From Alitta virens (lineage: Eukaryota; Annelida; Polychaeta; Phyllodocida; Nereididae): 64,000 nucleotides of DNA. Location of the stretch: assembly GCA_932294295.1 (NCBI GenBank), contig OW028585.1, forward strand, positions 19,475,912 through 19,539,911. Reading direction: 5' to 3'. The position numbers were made by a program, and so were the translations under genes. Below are positions 39,061 to 51,500 of the stretch, one piece after another. The notes under the pieces are model-generated. The model had not been told where the DNA came from and did not search any database. It saw nothing but the letters and a program-made list of their open reading frames with translations. The number at the start of each line of letters is the position of its first letter. The first letter of the stretch is position 1.

Positions 39061-39228
39061 AAAATACATTTGCACAATAGTCACATCAGTTTTACATTAA
39101 GATATTATAGTTAGGGTTAGCCCCATCATCCGCATGTTTTGTAGGTGAGAGTAGAGTAGCTTTGTACGTAACAATGATTTTAAGTGACTCCATGGTCTTA
39201 TCTGCTCTATCAATGGTTTTAAGTTAAC

Positions 39229-39330
39229 TTTATGCTATTTATTTTATTTTTAACCTTATGCTATTTATTTTATTTTTAACCTTATGCTATTTATTTTATT
39301 TTTTAACCTTATGCTATTTATTTTATTCGT
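39229..39330. repeat. 26-base tandem repeat, four copies
   Basis: Head-to-tail copies of CTTATGCTATTTATTTTATT plus a short TTTAAC link. Confidence 0.9.
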
Positions 39331-39579
39331 CATCTCACTCCTCATTGTACTTTTCATTTTCCTATTTCATGTCAGCAAAAAGTTTTACTTATGTTTACTG
39401 TTTTATTCCTGTCAGACTGTAAAAAAACTTCATCTTATATTATCTTATTGTGAAGAGCCACAAGGTATTGGATGACATTTACTCCTGTGACTTCTAAACA
39501 CGAGAGTTATCGGCGCTTAACACATATGAACAAGAACACATGATTTGGTGAGTGGATACATTTTGCAACATTTATTGAT

Positions 39580-40150
39580 TGGCATAAAGGAATGTTACAT
39601 GCTTGTGTTTGTGGACACCCTTAGTGGGGACACATTGATACAAGTAATGTTTGTGGACACCCTTAATGGGGACACATTAAATAATAATTGGTAATACATA
39701 TAGCAAGATTAAACAAGGTTATATGTGACATTTTGAGAATTTTTAAGAAAGGAAAATTTGAATTTTAAGGGGACGGTGGGAGGGAGTAGAAAGAAGCGAA
39801 TGACCAGTAGCATGGGGGAGATCCTTATTAGCCCAGCTGGCAGTCCCTGGACTTGACCCTGGTGGCCATCAAGGTATTGCCTGGAATGAATGTTGCCTTG
39901 CCCAAGATGGTGTTAACCCCGTTTACACATTAGTAAACATCATTAAATCCAGAAGGTGGTGTTACTGTTCTATAAATGACTTATTACTGGATAGTACCCA
40001 CTGCACCCTCCCTTTAACGCAATGTGAGGTTATCTCTTATGCCAGAGCACTTCGTAGGTGTCTGACAGCTACTCCGATCACTGGGGATCCAAATCACATC
40101 ATTTTTCTGTGGGTGCATATTAAGAAAAGAACCATTTTCGCAATGATCCA
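39580..40150. other. no gene seen
   Basis: It contains a two-copy direct repeat of GTTTGTGGACACCCTTA (about 39608-39690). Confidence 0.4.
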
Positions 40151-40154
40151 CTAA

Positions 40155-40362
40155 CAGTAAGGCTGTACACCGGTTCTCGATATACCGTATGTACCGGTAC
40201 AAGGATAACAATATTTCACTGTTAATTGTCGTTTACTGTAAGCTTTCTTTGATTCTCCTATTGATACAGATTAGCGATACGTATCATGATACGTATCGTA
40301 TCGGTTTTATTGTATCGTGATACGTATCGTATCGATAAAAAGATAAAGGTGTACAGCCCTAA
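40155..40362. mobile_element. short inverted-repeat element with palindromic ATACGTAT core
   Basis: Ends TAAGGCTGTACACC and, inverted, TAGGGCTGTACACC. The interior holds repeated self-complementary words (ATACGTATC, GTATCGTATCG) at 40271-40340. The ends look like hAT-type termini, but no clean 8-base duplication was seen. Confidence 0.5.
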
Positions 40363-41387
40363 ATAACGGACTTCCTACACTCACTACAAAAAGAACGGCC
40401 TCCAACAGAGAAAACTAAGTTGGAATTTGTCAATAGCACACTAACGTCACTTCAGATCACTTTTCTGGCATTACAAAGCCTGGAAAAGTTCAAAACATCG
40501 CTCAAAGTTAAACCAGAAGTTGTCGGCGAAATGTAAACAAAGTTCCAGGAGCTAGACTCAAGCGAGTAAGTGCCGGTAGGTGAAGTGATGAACGCTCTGA
40601 GCCCCCGTACACATTCATTTTATTTTTTTAGCACAACACTCCTATTCTTCCTAACGAATGAGCCGAACAATATTGCGCAATGCATTTAAAGTATACTGAG
40701 CCCTAGGTTATTCGTTTGAAAATTTTCCTGACTCATCCCTTTTTCACTCTGATGTACTTACTCCAATATCCTGAAGGTTTTCTAGAAACCTTCTGGATAA
40801 AAAGAGTCATAGTTACCATTTTGTACTCAATCAAGGTCTACCTCTTAGGTATATTACCTGTAGTTCCATAAGCTTAGCATTAATAAACCTGAAGTCTACA
40901 AGAGCGGTTGACCGACATACAAGTGAGTGACTGACAGATGTGCAAGCCATCGCAATACCCTAGTACTCACCGCCAAGGGTTTTAACACCTATGACAGAAG
41001 ATCAAAAGAGTGCCATATAAGATCAAAAAAGTGCAGAACAATTTATTCAAAATATCACATATTAAAATATGTACATTCGGGTTAGGGTTGGCAGGCCAGC
41101 GTGATATTGCACACAGTTGGCATAGTACTAGTCTTTTTTAATGCTACCCCCAAAAAACAGGGATAGTAAATAAAACAATCGCAGTTTAACAGCGATGCTG
41201 ACAAAGTCAAGTTCAGTAAATGCACAGGTGAAAAAAAAAAAATTTCCATCCAATATAATGAGCAAGACTTTGGGGTAAAATACTGAGTTCTTTTCTACCA
41301 ATTTAGTGAATTTTGCCATTTGGCCAGGTCGATGGAAAACAATTAGATAGCTCTTGATTGTCTCCACATAGGGGTTGGTTAGTTAGT

Positions 41388-41580
41388 AAAAATTGGTTAG
41401 TTCACATATTGAGTTTTAACATTATCATTGAGCCTAATGGGGAGAAAAAGTACCAACAAAGCGGATAGTATTGTTTAATGACGTCATCTATATCGAGACG
41501 TCATTCATGGAACAATTATGTAGTGATGTCATCATATTGTCTATCTGCTATGTTTCTCCCCATTGTTTTAACTCCCTGAC
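41388..41580. mobile_element. inverted-repeat element family D, copy 1
   Basis: Core 41436-41565 has inverted ends AATGGGGAGAAA. It holds TGACGTCA at 41479-41486. The flanks (GGTTAGTTCACATATTGAG on the left) are also shared with copy 2. Confidence 0.65.
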
Positions 41581-41626
41581 TTACACATATAAAATTAGAA
41601 GGATACACAATATATTATATTCATAA

Positions 41627-42080
41627 ACTTTTATTGACGAATCCATATAAAAAAGATATGTGTCAAGTTAAAACATCAAAAACATCATTGAGTATGTACA
41701 ATAGAAAAGGGTAAAGAAAAGTAAAGAAAGCAATGCAAGAATGATACGATATGAAGTTATAAAATATATACACAATATATTAATATGCACCATAATGTAC
41801 AAATACTATGTTAAAATAATACTGATTGTTAAATAATTATCTATGTTAAATAGCTATCTATGTATAGAATATTTTTCAAGAACTTTAACTGGATCTTTTC
41901 TACCTCACCTATCTTTTTATTACTAAACCACATTGCACTGTTATACTCTAAGATAGAAGAACATGTGTGTCCAACATCTTTAAAGCTAATTTAGGTGGCA
42001 AGAAACCTACATATATATCTGGTTAGTAAAAAACCTAATTCCTTACCACCACTGCAATTCCCTGTATCAGTTTGCAAGTC
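41627..42080 (-). pseudogene. non-LTR retrotransposon 3' fragment, reverse-transcriptase thumb remnant
   Basis: On the minus strand, 41990-41870 reads SILEYNSAMWFSNKKIGEVE followed by KIQLKFLKNIL, typical of the segment after the polymerase core. Upstream, LPPKLALKMLDTHV continues it in another frame, so there is a frameshift near 41985. The fragment ends in AATAAA-containing sequence (GTCAATAAAAG near 41632), which recurs at 53408-53460 as a second 3' end of the same family. Confidence 0.6.
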
Positions 42081-42243
42081 TTATGCAAAAGCAACTAACC
42101 GACAGACAGTACATTTAATCGACCAGACATAAACAAATGCACGTAATGACAATTTAAATTTTTTTTGTTATAGTTGGGTCAGGAGGACACTCATGAAGTC
42201 TTTGATAAAACGCTTGCATGAGTGACCCCTTACACAGATTTAC

Positions 42244-42462
42244 ATTAAAAAATTGGTTAGTTCACATATTGAGCCTAATTGTTTTAACATTATCATTGAG
42301 CCTAATGGGGAGAAAAGTACCAGCAAAGGTCACTGACACCAAAGCGGATAGTATTGTTTAATGACGTCATCTATATTGTGACGTCATTCATGTAACAATT
42401 ATGTAGTGATGTCATCATATTGTCTATCTGCTATGTTTCTCCCCTGTTTTAACTCCCTGAAA
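42244..42462. mobile_element. inverted-repeat element family D, copy 2
   Basis: Core 42304-42445, with two TGACGTCA octamers (42362-42369, 42379-42386). It ends 130 bases downstream of the Dispatched-like stop codon. It carries TTTAAT at 42356-42361, which is ATTAAA on the minus strand, the nearest candidate polyadenylation signal for that gene. Confidence 0.65.
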
Positions 42463-42591
42463 ATAGACAGTCCAAAATACATCTCAACCAACAGGACCAT
42501 CATTTTGGCTGAAACAGTTACAGTGTTGACTGTAGTTGCAACACAATACTGCCATGGTGCATAAAGATATATTGATTTAAATTTGCTATTT

Positions 42592-45500
42592 TCATCTGCT
42601 GTTTCGTCCGCTGTTGCTTATGAGTTTTGATTTTGGAGTGTATGAGGGGAATTGCCTTTTTGAGCCAGAATGGAGGTTCTTAGCAACATGCTTCGCCGTC
42701 TGTTGATCAGTTTTAAGGAAGCCATCGATCGTGTCGTACATTGATCCTTTTGATACATGGTAAATAGGCTTGCTGGAATATTTATAAATATTTTCATTTT
42801 TGACCAATTGTTTGTTAGATCCATTGGAGCTAGAGTTAGAGTCCGTGTCATTTGCTTTGCTTACACAACAGCAAGGTATTTGTCCGAAGTTTCCCAGAGG
42901 TCCAATGAATCGACAAACTGAGAGGAAGAAAAAAATGCTATAAATAATACTGATGACCATGATCATCATAAGAAAAACCCCAGTTTGAAAATAGCAATAC
43001 GTCGTAACTGGTGACATAGCCAGTCCTGTCATGAAAGTCGTTATTGCAGCCATTGCTGCAGGACTTCCGACCAAACTCAACACATCTTTGACTTTCTTTT
43101 CCCGAGTCTTCTCTTGCGATAATAAATAGGCGACACCAAAGTGGATCACAAAATCAATTGTTAATCCAAGCGCAAGGGATAATATAATGGATTCCATGAA
43201 GTTCAGCTTCCACTTCATCAAAATCATGCAAGCGTACATTGCTAAAGTTGCTTGTGCAATGTTGAGAATGCTGTAAAATGTGATTACAACATTTCCAGTT
43301 GTTAGAAGGACACACATAAAGCATATGCCAATTGATATACCGGCTGAAGTGAATGCGCCATCAAGAAAGGCTGCCTGAGTGTCAAAGAAGCTTAAGTAGG
43401 AGGTAAAGAAAACATTCTTTATACTGTCTGGAGCCTCATTTTGTTTTATAGATAGCAACTGCTCATTGTGATAGTCGTAAAATTTCTTTACTGCATTATA
43501 GTCAAGCACAAACTGGTAATCGCTTAAAAACTGCATGACGAAAGCTTTAACTTCATCCTTTTTGTTAAAATATGGGATTCCAATGATTTCTCTCTGAGCT
43601 GTGGCATAGAGATTTGTCATGAATGCTGGGAAACACTTTGCGAAACATTCTGGTGACTCCTTATCGCAGCAACAAGGGTCCAGCCGAGAGTTGCATTTAC
43701 CAACAGCATCCAAATAATCTGTCATTGTACATATTGAACTCCTTGTTGATAAGTAATTCCTTTTCAAGATTTCACATATATTGCTGATCCACTGTTGGTT
43801 CCGATAGACAGTCAAGTCAAAGTCATCGTTCAGGAACAGATCTCCCAGGTCATTTCTCTTATAAATGGATCCAGTGTCTTTTGGATCAACACCCCAGACG
43901 AATATAGCTGGCATCATAATACTATTTTGTTCCACCCTATAAAATGTATATTCCGGAATCAGTTTCTCGTAAACTGTGATAGGGTGCCTTGTTACAAATG
44001 CTTGATAACTAGCATCACTCGGCAGGGAAAACATAGGTTTGTAGAAAACACACACAGCACTGGCAACACCAATTCCTAATAGTCCAATTATAAAGACAGG
44101 GTACATAGAATTGATCATTTTTGGTAAAGCAACAGTAAATACATAATCAGCGATTTTTGAAACTTTTTTGTACATCGGAGAGAGATCTAGACATGGTTTC
44201 TTTGTGTTCAATGTTCTATCTTGCATCTTCTTCATTTTAGATTTCTCCAGCAAGACCATGCAAGCAGGGATAAAGGTACACATCAACATGAAGTTGGCGA
44301 CAATACACAAACCAGAATAAATACCAAAAAACTTCAACGCAGGAATGGCGCTCACAATGTTGGAGAAGAAAGATGCAGATGTCGTTAGTGATGTAACAAA
44401 TATTGACATCCCAGCATGCCGGAATGTCATCTTCATATGAAACTCCAAAGATTCATCCGGGTACCTTTTTTTCATCGTCTCCAAAGTGTCAATAAACAGA
44501 AAAACATCATCAGCAACCAGTGCAATCAAGATTAAGCCACCGAGTAGATTCAAGAAGGGAAAGAATCTGATTTGTAACAGCCCAACATAAATGAAATAGG
44601 CTAAAACCAGAGACAGACCAATATCTACTGCAGCTATTAAAGTCATAACTAAGGACCTTAGATATATGGTCATAATAATCCCGATGATTAAAAACGCTGC
44701 TCCCCAATAAACAAAGTCGAACAGCAGTTGGAAATTCAGTGCTTGACTTTTGACGCCCGAATCGAGCCCAATTACTTTCACGTTTCCTTCAGATTGATAT
44801 GGTTGGACAGCAAATACATCGATGTAAAACTTGGATGCTGTGGATGAAGTAGAGTCTTCGAGAGCAAACATTATCAATGTCCTTTTCAGCAGGTTTGAGG
44901 ACTCATCATCATAAAATGAGTCATCAGAAAAGTAGTAGAAAAGATCAAAAACTTTGAAGCAGTCAGGATGAACAGTTAAGCATGAAGCGGAGGTGCATGT
45001 TCGGCCTTCCAATACACCAGAATGATACAATGGAGCACAGACTCCCAGGACTTCCTGAAGTCGTGTTATATCCTCATCAGTAACACTATCACAAGTTGCC
45101 CCAGTGAGATTATGGATAACATTCACCAAAGATATCATTCCGCAAGTTTTGTTGACAAGCTTGTGGGAAGTCAAACGATCTCCATATTTGCACAAGGACT
45201 TCACATGAGCAACATCCAACATGGTACCGTCTGATTCTGTTGTTTCCATCAACACCTTGAAGAGATTTTTCCCTGAAACAAAAGATTGGTATCATTTTAA
45301 ACATGCCAATATTGGGTTGCAAATGTATTAATCCTCCCTGGAGTTTGCATGTAAATATGTCAACTATGCTATCCATCTCAAAAATGGCACATGCTAGTTA
45401 ACATGTGATGTAATTTCTTGAAAATTTGCATATTTTCCACTTATTTTTATTAAATAATAATATTTGGGCTTCTGTTTGGAAACTTTCACTTTTGGCATTT

Positions 45501-48500
45501 ATGGACTAATTATAGGACACTAATTTTGAAGTAAAAGAAGTAAAGATTGGCTTTTTAGGAATAAGATGTCATTTTGATGCATTTTAACCAATTTATTGCT
45601 CTACTTAAATGCCTCATATTTTCAGCCAACCAGCCAAAATTCCATTTTATTTTATATAAATGTTTTTCTGGTTGAATCAGAGGAAACATGATGCAAATCA
45701 AGAGCAGTGATGAAAATATTCACTATTTCATGCCCCTTCTCTAAAGTGTAATGTTTATGAGTTCATCATGTGGGCAGGTTATGTAATATTGCATAAAAGT
45801 TGCAAAATAACTTAAAAACTTAAACTCCATGGAGGAAAATGTCAACAAATTAGTAAATTAATTTCAGCTAATGTGACTTGTGTGATATACTTACAGTTCC
45901 TGGGTGCACATTCGACATGCTTATTAATAACAGGCTGAGATACATTGATGTTTTGTAGAGCTGCAAACGGAATAGGTGATAAATCCTTTGAACTGTTCAG
46001 CATACTGAGAGAGTGGATGTTATTGCTAATTTCAGTTTTCCTTGATGCTATTCCCTGAAAGTGAAGATGTTATGGTATCAAAATATATTGAAATCAGTAG
46101 CTGCGTCAATCCTTTACATACTTTTAAAATATTGCCTTTAAAAACTGTGTAATTCTCATGTGAAAAGGCAAAATATTTAACAAATATAAGTACATCCATA
46201 ATTAGCTTTCATTGTATAGTCATTAAGTTAGTATTGGCCAACTTACTTCAGCCGGTATGTGCACATAATTGAAAGAAGTCATTACTGAACAGAAGGTATA
46301 CTTATTTTGATTGCTCCTAATAAATTAAAATGCCAACATAGACCGCTGTAATTATTTTATATGATACATTTTCTTACCTCCTGCGGATCACTAAAATTTA
46401 GATCTTCATAGAAGAAGGAGACCACAACAAGAGAAAAAAGAGTGAAGAATAGCACGGCAAAAATAATGAGTCCAGGCAATCGGACAAGCACATTGTAATA
46501 CCTAAACAGGAAAAGAAGAAAAGTTATGATAATGTAATAATATAGAGAACAGAGCTGGCCAACTGAACCCGTGTGAAGTCGGCTGAAAGCAACATGTACC
46601 AACCAGGCAGATAGCAGCCTATAAACCCCCTTTTCACCTTTGTTTAAAGCTTATCCCACCAGTGTGTGTGTGTGTGTAATTAGGGCTTTACGTCCTGTAT
46701 TTCTGCACCAGTTGGGCTAATTAGGACAGGCAGTTAGTTAGTTAGTGTTATTGTTTAACGCCTCATCAGCACCTGAGTGGGCTATGTAGAGGCTCTCTAG
46801 GGTAAGATTGATTATCTAAAGTTGGTAGTAGAAACCAGAAGCATGTAAAAAATCCATAATTGTCTGCGTTGGATAGCTGGAGCAGCTTGTGCAATGCGCA
46901 CTGTCCTGTTTTAGCCACTGGGGATAGAGGACTTCACCCCAAGTGTTTACACCCTCGCCGCGTGGAGGCCCAGGACCTTCGAGGGCTAGGACAGGCAGAG
47001 ACCATGGCAATGAGACGAAGGATGAAACAGCCATCCAGCTTAGGCTTGACCGGGAATCGAACCCGGGACCCAGCGGTTGGAAGCCCAGAGCGCTACCTCT
47101 GAGCTAGGCCCCCGCCCATCCCACCAGTAGGTGTGCAGGTATATTGTGTTTAATGACATGTCAGCCAGGTAGCTAATTAACATCTGTTCTTTGATATGGG
47201 AGTATAGGGTGAAAAGGGTAGTTGGAAGTAAACAACGTTTTAACCTATAAGGTCATTCCCGTCTGACTATGGTATGGACATACAAGTATGACTAGCAAAT
47301 AGACAGGAGAATACTAGGTGCAGAAAGTGAACATCAGAAGTCTGTACCTTTGGTACAGGAGAGCTAGACAGGTTAACTTATCTCCTGCCATACATGTGGA
47401 CATTTGTTTGATATATTTTATCAGGAACTAATGCAGCACAGAAAGAAAGGATATATGCTTATTTTCCCCCTCCACCCCTATTCAAAGTCTCCTAGTGGCA
47501 AGGGTGGTAACACTGTGGATGAAGACCTCAAATCCAATAGGCCAACTAAGGGATCTGGGGTAAATGTGTAACATGGTGTGGACTTCTAGCCTCATCATCT
47601 CATCATTAATTCTTCCTCTGGCAGCTGGTCATATGAGCTAGCTAAGATTCAGACCCAGTAGCATTAAGACATTGCACACTCTAGTCTGACAGTCTAGCTA
47701 TCCAAATCATATCAGATGTGAATCACCAGTTAACACATCAAACATTAAACAACTAAATGTACACCTTCAACAGTTATTCTTATATACAAAATACACGCTA
47801 GAAGTTACAATCTTAGAAACACCTATGAGGGGTATAAAATAGTTGCTCCCTCGCATGCAGCCTTATCTCTGCTCAGGGCCCTCGGACCCTTGCATCCCGA
47901 GGGTCCCTGGAAACACATTGTGTGAACGACTCGCGTGGAATCGCACACAACTAACTCAGGCACTATTGACCTATGATAGTCCATACAAAGCTGCTCAATT
48001 TTGTTTCAGCCATAAACGCCAAAATTAGGATATTATACGATCTTTCAAAGCGAAATGCCCAAAACAAGGCACTTGGCATATTTAGATATCAATCATCTTC
48101 ACTGAATGAGCTCTGTGCCTTGGTTGACCTGGGCTGAATGCTGTCTACAAGTAGACTGCCTAATTCTTTTGCAGGCGTGGACGTTCTTCATTCAAATGCA
48201 TTTCTGACCGCGCAAAATAGTCCCATGTTCACCGCTCTATATCGCTAGACTTTCAGCACAAAGGAGGATTGGGTGGAGGCTGTAAACATTGGAGCATGAC
48301 GCAATAATCTAATGTTCAGTTATTTGAACCCTACATAAAAACACCACCTGCAAATAAACAAAAATTTAATGATCTGTCTATAGCTTTCTACTGCAAGTTG
48401 AAGTTAACAACATTTTAACAATAAGGTCATTAACATCTGACTGTGCTATGGATATATAAGTATGGCTAGCAGTGTACAGGTGTAGAAAGTGAACAATACA

Positions 48501-51500
48501 AGTCTGTACCCATGAATGAGGAAGTTTTCTCCATATCTTAGCAAGCTCTGAAGCAACAGAAAGAATGTTATGCAGGACGAGTTTATTGATTAAAATTTTA
48601 TAATCATTGCAATTGCAGGTCATGTGCATACCGTATTTATTGGAATTAACACCCTCCCCCCTCAAATAGAGGCCCACCTCGAATAGACGCCCAGGGTAGC
48701 TGCCTTACCAAAAAAATAAAGGCCTCCCTCAAACAGAAGCCTCTTCCCCACAAACAGACAACATATTTGACCTATGAACTGAGCTTAAATATGGGAATTT
48801 GATGTCTTTCAGAGGTGTTTTCGGAAGATTTTCGCATTTTTGGGTGTCCTTCATTGCCCCTAAAACAATAGACGCCCACCTCGAATAGACGCCCACCTCG
48901 AATAGAGGCCCACCTCAAATACAGGCCCTGCTGAGATGCTCTCAAAAAATAGAAGGGAGGGCTTCTATTCTATTTGAGTAAATACAGTAACTTACATCAG
49001 ATAAACATCAGAGGATATGTGAATCCAGCACTCCCATTTCCTAAAGCAGTCTGAGCAAATGGGAATCCTGGATACACCTGACATCGTTTGGAGTACAGTT
49101 TTCTAAGTTTATTATATACATGGGTGTAAAAGTACAGTTTTTCTCCTCTCAGTTGCAGGTAGCTTTTAACTCTGGGTAGCAACAGTTGAACATTATTTTG
49201 ATAGTATCGCATAGAGAAAAATAAAAAAACACCATTGGTTTATTCAAAGTTTGAAATTTAGACAGGGTGTACGATTGGGACAGTACAGTCTTGTCAGTGT
49301 CTATGCTGAGGCAGGTAAAAGATCCAACCCATGGGGTAAATGTGTAACATGGGTGGACTCCTCCTCTCTCTCACCTCATCAATCAACCCTCGATAGCGGC
49401 AAGAACTTTTTCTAGAGGGCTGCGTTCCCATATCTATCGATCTACCTATCTATCTATCAGTTTGAAAAACCTCACTTGCATTCTATCTGTTCTAAGTCAC
49501 AGTCCATAAAATTCAATGTCTGCATAAAGCATAGCCAGATAACAGTAAAAAGTCTGCTTTAACATGTGGCATTAACATGTCTAGCTTGCAAAAGACTAAA
49601 CATATCATACAAGTTTTACTGCAAATGCTTGTAATAATTACTTATAATAGTCTTTCAAACTTTTCTTCTTCATCCTTGACATCATGAGGGATTTAGTCAA
49701 ACAAACTGTTAACTGCTAAACTGTTTTTACTAAGTCTTAGTTATGTCAGATAGGCTTTTACAATGCTATCTAGTTTGGCTTGAGTAATGTTTTGTTTTTT
49801 TAGAAAATTAAACACATTATTCATAGTGTAATAGGGTGAAAATTGTGAAGTTGTTACAATAATAAATGTGTGGGTGGGTCTGTCAGGAGGTTACTCAGCT
49901 ATATCAGACTCACTGGACTGTGACTTCTTTTTCTCAAGGTGCAGCACAAGTCACATCATGAACAAAATACCAAAAACCTAAACAAGAAAATTCTTTCAAA
50001 AAAACATCTGGCCATGCGTGAACATCAGAGGAATGAGGAAGTTTAATTCCTGACTTGTGTAATACTAAACGTTAGTAGATATAAATGACAATGTAAACAT
50101 ATTATTATTATTATTTTTAAACTTCCCTGCACAGGACTTGAACTGCTGCACTCTCCGACCTTTTCAAGCAGACGAACACCTTTGACAATTCAGCTACTGC
50201 CGCTTGCTACAAGAAGCTTAACTTTCCGGTACTAATGGCCTGTAACCTCATTATAAAGGCTATATAGTCAATCGTCTGAAAAAACTCTGTTGTTTAGCTT
50301 GTTCTACTGCAGTAAAACTCCATGGTTACAAGTTCAATTATGACTAAAACTTGAAAGTGGTAACCAAGGACTTTATCCAAAAATAGCAAAAACAAAGGTC
50401 ACTGTAGAGCTCACTTGTGTGAATTATCATGATTTTGTAATCGTCAGGACAGTAGGAATTTGGACAAAATTTGTTTTTTCATCTGACATCATTTACAAAG
50501 TAATTACATAATATAAGCAGTCTTCAGACTTTTGTTCCACATATTTCAAAGAGATTCATCAATTTTTCTCAATTTCTCGCTGACGGACCCCCTAGCAAGT
50601 TACGTAACTAATATTAACAATCACTCGTGTCAAAAAATGTTTGCCCTCTCCATGTATGGTCGTCCAGGAGCATCCTACGCTAGGCGAGTGAATCACGTAT
50701 GGCCAAGGATGAACAAGAGCGAAAAAATATTTTCATACGCGGTCATTAGTAGCTGTTATACGTGATAGTGTTTAATGTCCCTTGTCATTTGGGCACTCCC
50801 ATTTATCTAACAGTGGCAAGCGTGTTACTCCTCACGCCTGTTGCACTTATAGAATAATAATTGGTAAAACAAAAACTTTTCAAAGAAATTCGTTTCCCAG
50901 AAGCAACTTCAAAATAAGCATAACAAAGGCATAAAGCACAGAAAAGGCAAAAACTAACAGAGCAATGTGAAAGTATTATCAACACTATGATATGCCTAAT
51001 CTCACAAGTAACTTTAACATTAAATAGTTTCTGAGTTTTTATAAAAAAAATATTCGGGGGCAAAAGATGCCCGATATATGAAATGTTATGTATTATATAA
51101 ACAACATTTGTTACCCGAATGTTATTTGTTTAAAATTACATCACTAACATTCTCCGAAGAGATCTGATGCTTTCCTGCAGAAGATAGATGCCAACATTAC
51201 TGTGTAATATTACCCTAACCTAATATTATCTTGTAATATTCTCTCAACTTTCCTGTTATATTACCTACTTTACCAGGTGGCCACTGAGGTTCATGAGGAC
51301 TTTCAAGGTCTATCCTACCATGAGGCTCTCACACGCTACAACGGTTCGCATCTATTATGATATCCTTCAAAATTAATGTCAACTATTTTACAATTTCAAG
51401 TTGCATGCAAGTGGTGGTGGTGGGGGATTGGGGCTTTACGTCTTGTATTTCTGCACCTGATGGGTAAATTAGGACCGGTAGGGACCATGGCAATGAGACG

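Noticed and set aside
45110..45376. 88-codon minus-strand frame
   Set aside because: Out-of-frame shadow over the start of the large Dispatched-like exon and its intron edge.
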